Shown piece after piece: positions 33,670-41,072 of a DNA stretch of 42,417 nt. This DNA comes from Nocardia seriolae NBRC 15557 (GTDB lineage: Bacteria > Actinomycetota > Actinomycetes > Mycobacteriales > Mycobacteriaceae). The stretch's first letter is position 1. The number at the start of each line of letters is the position of its first letter. The position numbers and the translations under genes are program-made. The notes beneath the pieces are model-generated. The model was not told the DNA's origin and did no database searches. It saw only the letters and a program-made list of their open reading frames with translations. Location of the stretch: NCBI RefSeq assembly GCF_007990715.1, contig NZ_BJWY01000057.1, positions 1 to 42,417 of the forward strand. The letters run 5' to 3'.

Positions 33670-35000
33670 CCCCCTCGACCGCAACACCTTTCGCACCAAT
33701 CCATCTCGCGCCCGATCCCGCCGCCACCCGACTGCTGACCGGCTGGTACGAGACCGGACGACCGGCCACTCTCACCGATCACCTCCGTCGCTACGGGCCG
33801 CCCCCGGTCGACCGGACGCTCGGCGGTCGAGGCATACCGCCGCTGGTGGATATCGTCGAGGCAGCCGGACTGACCGGGCGCGGCGGCGCCGGATTCCCCG
33901 CAGCCACGAAACTGCGTGCCGTCACGGAGCGACGCGGCCGGGCCGTGGTCGTGGTCAACGCGATGGAGAGCGAACCGGCGAGCTGCAAGGACCAGTTCCT
34001 GCTCGGCGTCGCACCGCATCTCGTCCTCGACGGCGCAGTCCTGGCCGCGACGGCGGTCGGCGCCGACACCGTCCACGTGTGTGTGCCCCGCACCCGCACG
34101 ACCCAATATCGCCGGGTGGCAGAGGCATTGGACCAACGGCGACGCGCCCGCCTCGACCGAGTGCGCCTGCTGCCGCACGCCCTGCCACACGCCTATGTCT
34201 CCAGTGAGTCGACCTCGCTGGTGCGCTGGCTCAACGGCGGCCCCGCCCGCCCGCAGGGAAACCGACCGCGCACCCACGAACGCGGTGTCGGTAAACGCCC
34301 CACCCTCGTTCACAACGCCGAAACCCTGGCCCACCTGGCGCTCATCACTCGCTACGGATCCGACTGGTTCCGGCAGACCGGCACTCGGGATGAGCCCGGC
34401 ACCATGCTCGTCACCGTCTCCGACGCCAATACGGTACCGGCTGTGTTCGAGATCCGAATCGGTACAACGCTTTCCGCGATCCTCGACCTCGCCGGTCACA
34501 GCTGGGAACCGAAGCCGACGATCCTCATCGGGGGATTCGCCGGAACTTGGCTTCCGGCAGAATGTGGGCACACGCCGCTGAGCCGATGTTCCTTGGCCGA
34601 GGTGAATGCCGCACCCGGTGCGGGGGTGCTCGTCGCACTTCCCCGCGCAGCCTGCGGGCTGAGCGAGACGGCTCGAATGCTCACCTATCTAGCCGCCCAC
34701 AGCGCTGCCCAATGCGGTCCATGCCGTTTCGGGTTGCCCTCCGTAGCCGAGGATTTCACCGCTTTGGCCACCGGACGGACCGATCCGGACCTACTGTCCA
34801 GGCTGCACCGCCGGATCGGGCTGCTGCCCGATCGAGGTGCCTGCCGTCACCCGGACGGAGCGGCCAGGCTCGCCGCTTCCGCCCTGCACGTCTTCTCCGA
34901 CGACGTGCACCGGCACCTCACCCACGCTGCCTGTCCGTCCGCCCACCACCCACCTCGCATCCTCGTACCGCCCGCCGCACCCCCGGAGACATGGCGATGA
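33666..35000 (+). CDS. NuoF-like (51-kDa) NADH dehydrogenase subunit with SLBB and Fe-S domains
   Basis: 444 aa from GTG at 33666 (GTGA overlap). It shows the FMN/NADH-site motif GRGGAGFPAATKL at 71, the NuoF equivalent NAMESEPASCKDQ at 98 and HNAETLAHLALI at 216. An SLBB-like region follows near 240-300. The C-terminal Fe-S helical domain has QCGPCRFG (C350, C353) and GACRHPDG (C392). Complex I NuoF has a C-x2-C-x2-C plus C set; here the first Cys is Ala347, leaving three ligands. It would oxidise NAD(P)H and feed the small ferredoxin. It is not part of complex I since no other nuo gene is present. Confidence 0.85.
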   Translation: MTPSTATPFAPIHLAPDPAATRLLTGWYETGRPATLTDHLRRYGPPPVDRTLGGRGIPPLVDIVEAAGLTGRGGAGFPAATKLRAVTERRGRAVVVVNAMESEPASCKDQFLLGVAPHLVLDGAVLAATAVGADTVHVCVPRTRTTQYRRVAEALDQRRRARLDRVRLLPHALPHAYVSSESTSLVRWLNGGPARPQGNRPRTHERGVGKRPTLVHNAETLAHLALITRYGSDWFRQTGTRDEPGTMLVTVSDANTVPAVFEIRIGTTLSAILDLAGHSWEPKPTILIGGFAGTWLPAECGHTPLSRCSLAEVNAAPGAGVLVALPRAACGLSETARMLTYLAAHSAAQCGPCRFGLPSVAEDFTALATGRTDPDLLSRLHRRIGLLPDRGACRHPDGAARLAASALHVFSDDVHRHLTHAACPSAHHPPRILVPPAAPPETWR

Positions 35001-35203
35001 CCCGAGCCTCGCCCCTGCGCATCGACCGCATCGCCTGCACCGGCCGGGGACTGTGCGCCGAACTGCTGCCCGAACTGATCACACTGGACGAATGGGGCTA
35101 CCCCATCGTCAACGATCGGACCATCCCGGATCACCTTCGCGGCCACGCCCGGCGCGCCATCGCCGCGTGCCCTCTCCGAGCTCTCCGCAACGACAAGCCA
35201 TGA
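34997..35203 (+). CDS. Small single-cluster ferredoxin, three-Cys type
   Basis: 68 aa. Cluster motif C14-TGRGL-C20 and C58-P, with Arg at position 17 where four-ligand ferredoxins have Cys. This is the pattern of actinobacterial [3Fe-4S]-type ferredoxins. The ATG at 34997 (ATGA overlap with the NuoF-like gene) has GGAG eight bases upstream; an ATG two codons earlier would sit too close to that site. It would accept electrons from the NuoF-like protein and pass them to the heme protein. This order is inferred from gene order and cofactor types. Confidence 0.82.
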   Translation: MTRASPLRIDRIACTGRGLCAELLPELITLDEWGYPIVNDRTIPDHLRGHARRAIAACPLRALRNDKP

Positions 35204-35460
35204 CGCGAAGAGCAGTCGCACACGGGTATCGGCTCCGGCAGCAACGCCCGCGACAGGATTCCGGGACGAAAGCGGGTGCCGACGGGGGCGCAAGCCACTG
35301 TCGGCCTTCCCGCCGCAGACGTACGGTCCTCCTTACCTGCCCGAAACAGCCACGGCCGCATACGATATCCGGACGTCGATGCGGCCAGCGAAACTCTTGC
35401 ACCCGAACACAGTCCGGCAACTGTCCCGACGACGGTCGACAACGATGATGGGCGAATCCC
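35204..35460. other. Intergenic region without a convincing gene
   Basis: 257 bases between the ferredoxin and the PAP2-kinase gene. A short plus-strand frame (35276-35464) ends in a GTGA overlap with the next gene but has mixed codon choice, including TTA, and no family resemblance. I see no clear promoter, though one for the downstream gene is expected in the AT-richer right half. Confidence 0.4.
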
Positions 35461-36930
35461 GTGAACCACCGAGAGAGCACTGCCACGGTGATCGACCATT
35501 GGCTGCTGGGCCGTGTCTCTCCGCAGCCATCGGTGATGCTCGACCGGGTGCTGCCGGCGTTCGGCCGCGCGGCCGATTACGGGCGGTTGTGGTGCGTCAT
35601 CGCCGCAGCCATGAGCATGACCAGAAACCGCCGGGCACGCCGAGCCGCGCTCCGCGGCGCGATCTCGGTGCCGATCGCCGGCGCGACGGCGAATCTGCTG
35701 GGCAAGAGACTCTTTCGCCGCACCCGCCCGGCGGGAATCGATATCCCACCGATCCGTCGTGTGGTTCGACAACCGATCACCACCGGATTTCCTTCCGGAC
35801 ATGCCGCGTCCGCGGCCGCTTTCGCGACGGCAGTGGCTCTCGAGGCTCCCGCACCGCTGGCCGTTCCGATCGCGGCCGCCGCCGGCGCCGTTGCGATGTC
35901 ACGAGTCGTCGCCGGGGTGCACTATCCATCCGACGTGCTCGCCGGAGCCGGAGTCGGCATCGTCGTCGCCTGGCTGACACGCTGGTGGTGGCCCACTCGC
36001 CCGCCGGGCCCGGCAGCCGCCGCCCCCGCATCGGTCGAGGTTCCCGCCACCCTCACGGGTCGGGGCACGGTGGTCGTCGTCAACATCGGCGCGGGCACCG
36101 CCGACCGGCAACTGCGCCACCACATCTGCGTCGCGCTGCCCGATGCCGAGCTGATCACGGTCGAACCGGACGACCTCGAAGCCGCGCTGGCAGACGCCGC
36201 GACCCGTGCCTCGGTGGTCGCCGTCGCCGGAGGTGACGGCACAGTGAACGCCGCGGCCCGCCACCTCGCCGACACCGGGATCCCATTGCTGGTGATTCCC
36301 GCCGGGACGCTGAATCACTTCGCCCACGAACTCGGTGTCCACACCCTCGAGGACGCCGCCGCGGCCCTGCGCGAAGGAAACGCTGTGCGCGTAAACCTCG
36401 CGCGCGTCGGCAGCCGGATCTTCCTCAACACCTGCGGAATCGGCCTCTACACCGAGCTGGTCGCGTTTCGTTCCCGCTGGGAACCACGTTTCGGCAAATG
36501 GCCGGCCCTGGTAATCGGCCTGCTCGATGTCGTACGGCGCGGTGAGCCGCTGTCCATCCTGATCGACGGCCACCCGCGGACGGTGTGGATGATCTTCATC
36601 GGCAATGGCCGTTACCACCCACCAGGCTTCGCCCCCGCCTACCGAACCCGCCTCGACGACAACCACCTCGACGTCCGAATCATCGACGCCGCAACACCAT
36701 TCACCGCCACCCTGATGGTTCTGGCCATGCTCACCCACACGGTGCGCCGGTGCCCCGCCTACCAGCGAGAAACCCCGCACGAGCTTCGCATCGATACCAC
36801 CGACCGCGCTCTACCGCTGTCGCTGGACGGTGAATACGTCCAAACCTCCGAACCGATCGAGATCCAGATCGACACCGCGGGTCTGCTGGTCTACCGTCCA
36901 CGCGAGCAGAACCGGAACTCAGCCGTGTAG
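35461..36930 (+). CDS. PAP2 phosphatase fused to diacylglycerol/sphingosine-type lipid kinase
   Basis: 489 aa, GTG start. Residues about 20-180 are a PAP2 domain with GKRLFRRTRPAG (K/RP motif), GFPSGHAAS and SRVVAGVHYPSDVLAG, with membrane segments between. Residues about 200-480 are a DAGK/YegS-like kinase domain with VAGGDGTVNAAARHL (nucleotide site), PAGTLNHFAHELG, NTCGIGLYTELV and a C-terminal LSLDGEYV. Opposing phosphatase and kinase activities on lipids are joined in one chain. Such fusions are known in actinobacteria. It may handle phosphatidic acid or prenyl phosphates; the link to the redox operon upstream is by position only. Confidence 0.87.
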   Translation: MNHRESTATVIDHWLLGRVSPQPSVMLDRVLPAFGRAADYGRLWCVIAAAMSMTRNRRARRAALRGAISVPIAGATANLLGKRLFRRTRPAGIDIPPIRRVVRQPITTGFPSGHAASAAAFATAVALEAPAPLAVPIAAAAGAVAMSRVVAGVHYPSDVLAGAGVGIVVAWLTRWWWPTRPPGPAAAAPASVEVPATLTGRGTVVVVNIGAGTADRQLRHHICVALPDAELITVEPDDLEAALADAATRASVVAVAGGDGTVNAAARHLADTGIPLLVIPAGTLNHFAHELGVHTLEDAAAALREGNAVRVNLARVGSRIFLNTCGIGLYTELVAFRSRWEPRFGKWPALVIGLLDVVRRGEPLSILIDGHPRTVWMIFIGNGRYHPPGFAPAYRTRLDDNHLDVRIIDAATPFTATLMVLAMLTHTVRRCPAYQRETPHELRIDTTDRALPLSLDGEYVQTSEPIEIQIDTAGLLVYRPREQNRNSAV

Positions 36931-37070
36931 GTCTCGAAAGCAGCGGGCCGGGCCTGAGCTCGAACGCCCGCCGACCATCCCGCCGACCCTCCCGACGGCG
37001 CGACTGATTGCGAATTTTCTAAGATAGAAATATCACTTCGGTCTGGGCCCGTGAGAGTGAGGCATAAGTA
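36931..37070 (+). promoter_or_regulatory. AT-rich promoter region with imperfect palindrome
   Basis: This 140-base gap contains one of the most AT-rich patches of the window (about 37008-37035). TTGCGA at 37008-37013 and TATCAC at 37031-37036 are spaced by 17 bases and could be -35 and -10. Between them ATTTTCTA and TAGAAAT form an imperfect inverted repeat, an operator candidate. Assignment is inference. Confidence 0.4.
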
Positions 37071-37922
37071 GTGGTCAGCCACATCGACCCCGGTCATTGG
37101 GACAGCGCCGCCCGGCGCGGAGGACCCGAGGGGAGGGGCGTGGGGGCAGCAGTGGTCGCGGCGTGGGGCGGCCGCGGCACTCGAACCAACAGCTCGTGCT
37201 GGATGGCCATGGAGGACTACGCCGCGCTGCTGACCGATCACACCGTGCTGCGCACGTCGGTCGTCCCGGTCACGACAGGCCGGCCGCACTCGGTCGCCGC
37301 ACGGATAGCGAAACTGCCCCATCACCGCACCGCGGTGTTCCTGATCGGACTGAACTCAACGGAATCTGCTGCTGTGCAATCGATTACAGACGCCGACGGC
37401 GGACGTCTCGTGGTCTCCGAGACCGACGCCCTCACCGCCACGGTGGCCGCCGCGGCGGTGACGGCACTGCGCGCGAAGAGGATCCCGCCACGACACGGCC
37501 GGCTGGCGGTACTCGGCGCGGAACGAACACCGCGCCTGGAAGCGGTGCTACTCGAATGCGGGGCTGCTCATGTCACCTCCTGGCACGGCGACGCATTCCA
37601 CGGACCCGCGATCCGAAAGCTGATGATCGACCACGACATCCTCGTCGACCTGACCGGTCAGGACCCGATGTGGACGGTCCCCACCCGCACCGTCTCGATT
37701 CCCGCGGACCCTTATCACCTCGTCGCACTGGTACTCCCCGGACTACTCGGCGCACTGTGCGGTCACGGCACGACCCGGGTCACGGTCGACGCCCTGGCAG
37801 CCGCCGCGCGAGCACTCGCACTCATCACCGCCGTCGATCGCGCACTGCCCGACGTGCGCGACCACAGATTGAACCCCACAGTCGCACGGCACGTGAGCAA
37901 GGTTCTCGGCGCACCCGCCTGA
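37071..37922 (+). CDS. Malic-enzyme-like Rossmann protein, reduced
   Basis: 283 aa, GTG start; a Rossmann-like core GRLAVLGAERTPRLEAVLLECGAAHVTSW lies near residue 144. The stretch TAVFLIGLNSTESAAVQ (near 84) and the C-terminal VLPGLLGALCGHGTTRVTVDALAAAARALA resemble corresponding parts of bacterial NAD-malic enzymes. The latter matches their FPGxFRGAL and AA-x-ALA helices. It is much shorter than a malic enzyme (about 400 aa), and I do not see the catalytic Tyr/Lys or the acidic metal ligands. So it is either a non-catalytic relative or a misread similarity. It is the last gene of the metal/redox region. Confidence 0.5.
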   Translation: MVSHIDPGHWDSAARRGGPEGRGVGAAVVAAWGGRGTRTNSSCWMAMEDYAALLTDHTVLRTSVVPVTTGRPHSVAARIAKLPHHRTAVFLIGLNSTESAAVQSITDADGGRLVVSETDALTATVAAAAVTALRAKRIPPRHGRLAVLGAERTPRLEAVLLECGAAHVTSWHGDAFHGPAIRKLMIDHDILVDLTGQDPMWTVPTRTVSIPADPYHLVALVLPGLLGALCGHGTTRVTVDALAAAARALALITAVDRALPDVRDHRLNPTVARHVSKVLGAPA

Positions 37923-37989
37923 GGCCGACACACCCACCCGGGCGGGAAATAGGACGGATGCTGACCTAGATCATCCATAGATTGTGCGC

Positions 37990-39141
37990 ATGAACGCTGA
38001 CATCATTCCCTTCCGGATCCAGATCCCGCAGGCCGAGCTCGATGATCTGCGTGAACGACTCGCCCGCACCCGCTCGCCGCATCCCGTACCGGGCGCGGAC
38101 TCGCAGTGGGACCACGGCATCGCCCCGGGCTACCTGCACGAGCTGGCCGCCTATTGGGCCGACGGATTCGATTGGCGCGCACACGAATCCGAACTGAACA
38201 CGCTGCCGCACTTCGTGACCGAGATCGACGGGCAAACCATCCACTTCCTGCATCTGCGCTCACCCGAACCCGATGCCACCCCGCTGCTGCTCAACCACAG
38301 CTACCCGACCTCGTTCGTGGAGTTCCTCGCCGCCAGCGGGCCACTGACCGACCCGCGTGCCCACGGCGGCGACCCGGCGGACGCGTTTCATCTGGTGATT
38401 CCGTCGCTGCCCGGGTTCGTGTTCTCGAGTCCTCTCTCGGCGCGCGGCTGGAACCTCGACCGGACCGCGCTGGCATTCGGCGAATTGATGACCCGGCTCG
38501 GCTATGACCGCTTCGGCGTCGAGGGCGGTGACATCGGGGCGGGAGTCACCGGCCGGGTGGCGGCACTGCTGCCCGAGCGCGTGATCGGCGCGCACACCCA
38601 CGGAGACCGCCTCCAGCTCGGCATGGTCGGCGAGGACCTCCCCGTCCCCGAGGGCCTCGACGCCGATGAACGCAAGCAACTCGAAGTGGCGCAACACAGT
38701 TGGGCGCAGATGAGGGGCTACCGGGTGCTGCACTCGACGCAACCCAACGCCCTGTCGGCGGGTCTGGCCGATTCCCCGATCCTGCAACTCGCCTGGATCG
38801 CAGAGAAATTCGTGGAGTGGGCCAATCCCGCGACCCCGATCAGCCGCGAGAACATTCTGATCACCGCGAGCCTGTACTGGTTCACCCGCACCGGGCCCGC
38901 GGCGGCCGACTTCTACTGGGAGATGGCCCACGCCGAGAACACCGGCTGGGGCGGGCCCTCCCCGGTGCCGCAGGGCCAATCCTTGTTCTACAGCGACGCT
39001 TTCGTGCGCAAGGTCCTCGGCGCCGGCGACAGCGTCGCCTTCCTCCGCGACCACGCCGAGGGCGGCCACTTCCCAGCCTTCGAAGTCCCCGACCTGTTCG
39101 TCGACGACATTCGGGCCTTCTTCGGGCAACTGCGCCAATGA
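37990..39141 (+). CDS. Epoxide hydrolase (EHN plus alpha/beta hydrolase domains)
   Basis: 383 aa. The N-terminal EHN domain (about 1-105, IPFRIQIPQAELDDLRERL) precedes an alpha/beta hydrolase core. The oxyanion motif HGxP is HSYP (LLLNHSYPTS); the nucleophile Asp is in VEGGDIGAG; a cap-domain Tyr is in LYWFTRT; and the catalytic His is in EGGHFPAFEVP. The family opens epoxides to diols through an Asp ester intermediate. ATG at 37990 or GTG at 37984 could start it, and neither has a strong ribosome-binding site. A truncated paralogue follows 125 bases downstream. Confidence 0.87.
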   Translation: MNADIIPFRIQIPQAELDDLRERLARTRSPHPVPGADSQWDHGIAPGYLHELAAYWADGFDWRAHESELNTLPHFVTEIDGQTIHFLHLRSPEPDATPLLLNHSYPTSFVEFLAASGPLTDPRAHGGDPADAFHLVIPSLPGFVFSSPLSARGWNLDRTALAFGELMTRLGYDRFGVEGGDIGAGVTGRVAALLPERVIGAHTHGDRLQLGMVGEDLPVPEGLDADERKQLEVAQHSWAQMRGYRVLHSTQPNALSAGLADSPILQLAWIAEKFVEWANPATPISRENILITASLYWFTRTGPAAADFYWEMAHAENTGWGGPSPVPQGQSLFYSDAFVRKVLGAGDSVAFLRDHAEGGHFPAFEVPDLFVDDIRAFFGQLRQ

Positions 39142-39266
39142 ATCCCCGGGGGGCGGTTGTGACGTCGTGATTGCTGCGCCGCCCCTTGTCCGGGGCCTCG
39201 TTCCCGTTTCTGCTCCCCTGCCGGAAAGGTGATCTGCCATGGCGACCACAAGCCTCGGCCCGGTGT

Positions 39267-39872
39267 CCCGATCCACAGGCCCACGGCGGCAACGCCCGCG
39301 ACGCCTTCCACGTGATCGTTCCGACCCTGCCCGGATTCGGATTCTCCGGGCCCGCGGTCGGCTGGACCGCCGAGCGGGTCGCGCGCGTGTGGGCGGTGTT
39401 GATGGTCCGGCTCGGCTACGACCGCTACGGCGCCCACGGCGGAGACCTCGGCTCCCGAGTCACCCGGCACCTGGCCGGACTCGCTATCGAGCACCTCACC
39501 GGCATCCACCTCACCTCGATCCTGTCCGCGCTCATCGACCCCGCCACCGCCGCCCCCGAAGACGCCGTCGACCGCGATGCCATGCTGACCAACATCATGA
39601 TCTACTGGCTCAACTCCACCGCCGGGTCAGCGGCCCGCTACTACTTCGAAGACGGCTTCACCTGGGGCCAGCCCGGTCCCCGCATCGAGATCCCCGTCGC
39701 GGTCGCCCAATTCCCCCACGACATCTCGGTCACGGTGCGCCGCATCGCCGAACGCACCCACAACATCGTGCGCTGGACCGAATTCGACCACGGCGGCCAC
39801 TTCCCCGGACTGGAGCAGCCGGACTTACTCGTCGAGGACCTCCGCGACTTCTACCGCCACGTGCGCCACTGA
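39267..39872 (+). pseudogene. Truncated epoxide hydrolase remnant
   Basis: About 201 codons with clear homology to the intact hydrolase upstream, starting at DPQAHGGNARDAFHVIVP. The EHN domain and the HGxP strand (about 115 residues) are missing. About 55 residues of the cap between the nucleophile (AHGGDLGSR) and IYWLNST are also gone. The His region DHGGHFPG and the normal C-terminus remain. An ATG with a good AAAGGTGATC site at 39239 opens a different frame, so translation from it would not enter the remnant. Loss of the oxyanion motif and cap makes activity very unlikely. Confidence 0.72.
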
Positions 39873-39967
39873 ATCCGCAGACCCCGTCCCGCTTCCGCTG
39901 CGTTCCGCTCGATACCACCTGATAGCACTGGCCCCCGGGCGACCATCGACACAGCCGAGTCGGATGA

Positions 39968-39984
39968 TGCCAAATCCGTTGGCA
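39968..39984. repeat. Inverted repeat sharing a 14-mer with the repeat at 40219
   Basis: TGCCAA-ATCCG-TTGGCA is a perfect 6+5+6 palindrome. Its first 14 bases (TGCCAAATCCGTTG) are identical to 40219-40232 on the other side of the tRNA fragment. Flanking copies of one short sequence around an attachment core are typical of recombinase arm sites. Confidence 0.6.
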
Positions 39985-40002
39985 CGAACCTCGAAAAAAA
40001 TT

Positions 40003-40040
40003 GAGGGCGGTCCTGAAACCTACCGGTCAGGACCGCCCTC
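40003..40040 (-). terminator. Rho-independent terminator of the tRNA fragment
   Basis: A perfect 14-bp stem (GAGGGCGGTCCTGA / TCAGGACCGCCCTC) with a ten-base loop is followed on the minus strand by AA and seven T. It lies five bases beyond the 3' end of the tRNA fragment. It is therefore the native tRNA terminator and marks the left side as the original chromosomal flank. Confidence 0.9.
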
Positions 40041-40045
40041 GTTAG

Positions 40046-40091
40046 TAGCGGGGACAGGATTTGAACCTGCGACCTCTGGGTTATGAGCCCA
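40046..40091 (-). tRNA. 3' fragment of tRNA-Met(CAT), putative attachment site
   Basis: Read on the minus strand, the 46 bases give an anticodon loop CTCATAA (CAT) with its 3' stem. The variable loop, T-arm GCAGG-TTCAAAT-CCTGT, acceptor strand CCCCGCT and discriminator A follow. The 5' half is absent: the complementary AGCGGGG acceptor strand and a D-arm do not follow at 40092 onward, and the pairing stops inside the anticodon stem. This is the form left at one end of an element integrated by a tyrosine recombinase, so it is a non-functional att remnant and not a working tRNA. Confidence 0.82.
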
Positions 40092-40112
40092 CGAGGACCC
40101 GGTCCCATGCGG

Positions 40113-40160
40113 GTCAGCGGGTGCCGCTGAATCCCATCTGTGCCGGTCAGCGGGGTGCCG
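40113..40160. repeat. Direct repeats beside the tRNA fragment
   Basis: GTCAGCGGGTGCCG at 40113-40126 and GTCAGCGGGGTGCCG at 40146-40160 are near-identical, 33 bases apart, within 70 bases of the tRNA fragment. Placement suits integrase or excisionase arm sites. Confidence 0.6.
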
Positions 40161-40217
40161 TCCGTTCCGGGTTGTCCTTGTCGTTCCACCCGTTACGCTG
40201 GATTCCGCCGTGTTCGG

Positions 40218-40241
40218 TTGCCAAATCCGTTGCCAAATTCG
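40218..40241. repeat. 12-bp tandem repeat
   Basis: TTGCCAAATCCG (40218-40229) is followed directly by TTGCCAAATTCG (40230-40241). Read on the minus strand it encodes Leu-Ala-Thr-Asp-Leu-Ala-Thr, reminiscent of the repetitive C-terminal tails of some actinobacterial integrases. No integrase gene is intact here. Confidence 0.65.
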
Positions 40242-40280
40242 GCGGATTCGGCCGGTGAATCCCGGCGCGCGGTCCACCAG

Positions 40281-41072
40281 CTACTGGGTGCCCGGACCGA
40301 TCCACTCTGGGTATTGCGCTGCTACCGGCATCGCGGGAGCTTGCCAGTCCTGCGGTGCGTCGAGTGAGCCGTCGGCGCTGATCGCGAATTCCGGGAAGCG
40401 CTCGTGCCACCAGGCTGTGCATCCCTGTCCTGGGACCTGGTCCGGGAGGACCCATTTCGCTCCGACCACGTTCCAGTTCCCGAACACATCCCAGTTCGGT
40501 GGCATGTGCGCGCGGGGGTCGGTTTGGTTGGGGTCGGTGTCGGCGATTCCGGCCCGCCCCGGTGTGTTGGCGGAGTTGGTCAAGCGGACCTGCATCACCC
40601 GTGCCAGCCACCGCTCGGCGCGTCCACCTTGGTTGGGGGCGGGAACGTCGTATCGGCAGACGAAGGCCGATACTTCCGTGTCGTTGCCCGACAGGTTCGT
40701 GATGTGCGCGAAAGTGGTGTGCGGAGCCGGTTTTTCGGGGCTGGTGACCGCCTTCAACGACAACAGGGCATCGGCATTCGGATCGTTGCTGTCGACCGCC
40801 TGCTGCGTCGCCTTCTGGAATCCTGGATAGGACTCGTCGATACCGACGAAGTAGGCGTACTGCGACGCCTCCAAGGTCGCGCGTACCAGCTCAGCGGGAC
40901 GGCCGAACAGATCCACGCCAGGCGACGCGGACCAGACGTATGAGTAGTCGATGTCCGGGTGCCGCTCACGGCTTGTGGTGGGGGCGACCGACGGTTCCGA
41001 CGTGTCCGAGCAGCCGACCAGGACGCAAGCGACGAGGGCTGCCCCGCCGAACCGGGCGATCCGGCTACCCAT
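40281..41072 (-). CDS. Secreted lipoprotein of unknown function
   Basis: 263 aa with a lipoprotein signal (basic RIAR, hydrophobic stretch, lipobox LVGC near residue 20). The mature chain is rich in Trp, Asn and Pro, with the motifs YSYVWSASPGVDLF, NWDVFGNWNVVGAKWVLPD and CTAWWHERFPEFA. I do not recognise an enzymatic domain. The ATG at 41072 sits eight bases inside the end of the upstream large protein and directly precedes a normal signal peptide; an in-frame ATG at 41087 is less likely. Co-translation with that protein suggests the two act together. Confidence 0.72.
   Translation of the reverse strand: MGSRIARFGGAALVACVLVGCSDTSEPSVAPTTSRERHPDIDYSYVWSASPGVDLFGRPAELVRATLEASQYAYFVGIDESYPGFQKATQQAVDSNDPNADALLSLKAVTSPEKPAPHTTFAHITNLSGNDTEVSAFVCRYDVPAPNQGGRAERWLARVMQVRLTNSANTPGRAGIADTDPNQTDPRAHMPPNWDVFGNWNVVGAKWVLPDQVPGQGCTAWWHERFPEFAISADGSLDAPQDWQAPAMPVAAQYPEWIGPGTQ

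Larger units (their letters stand above)
39873..40280. other. 408-base intergenic region with integration-site features
   Basis: No gene is supported here. The stretch holds an inverted repeat at 39968-39984 and a terminator, followed by a tRNA 3' fragment and two families of short direct repeats. A hairpin (GGATTC-GGCCGGT-GAATCC, 40244-40262) may close the leftward lipoprotein transcript. Minus-strand frames across the tRNA fragment translate to the familiar NPEVAGSNPVPAT artefact and are not genes. Confidence 0.7.

Noticed and set aside
35276..35464. Small plus-strand gene before the PAP2-kinase fusion
   Set aside because: The GTGA overlap is attractive, but codon use is not like its neighbours (including TTA), there is no ribosome-binding site and no recognisable protein feature.
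40046..40121. Complete tRNA-Met gene
   Set aside because: No D-arm or 5' acceptor strand complementary to CCCCGCT follows, and pairing fails within the anticodon stem.
40020..40277. 85-codon minus-strand frame
   Set aside because: Its second half is the known artefactual translation of a tRNA 3' end (NPEVAGSNPVPAT); the first half is too short to call an integrase end.
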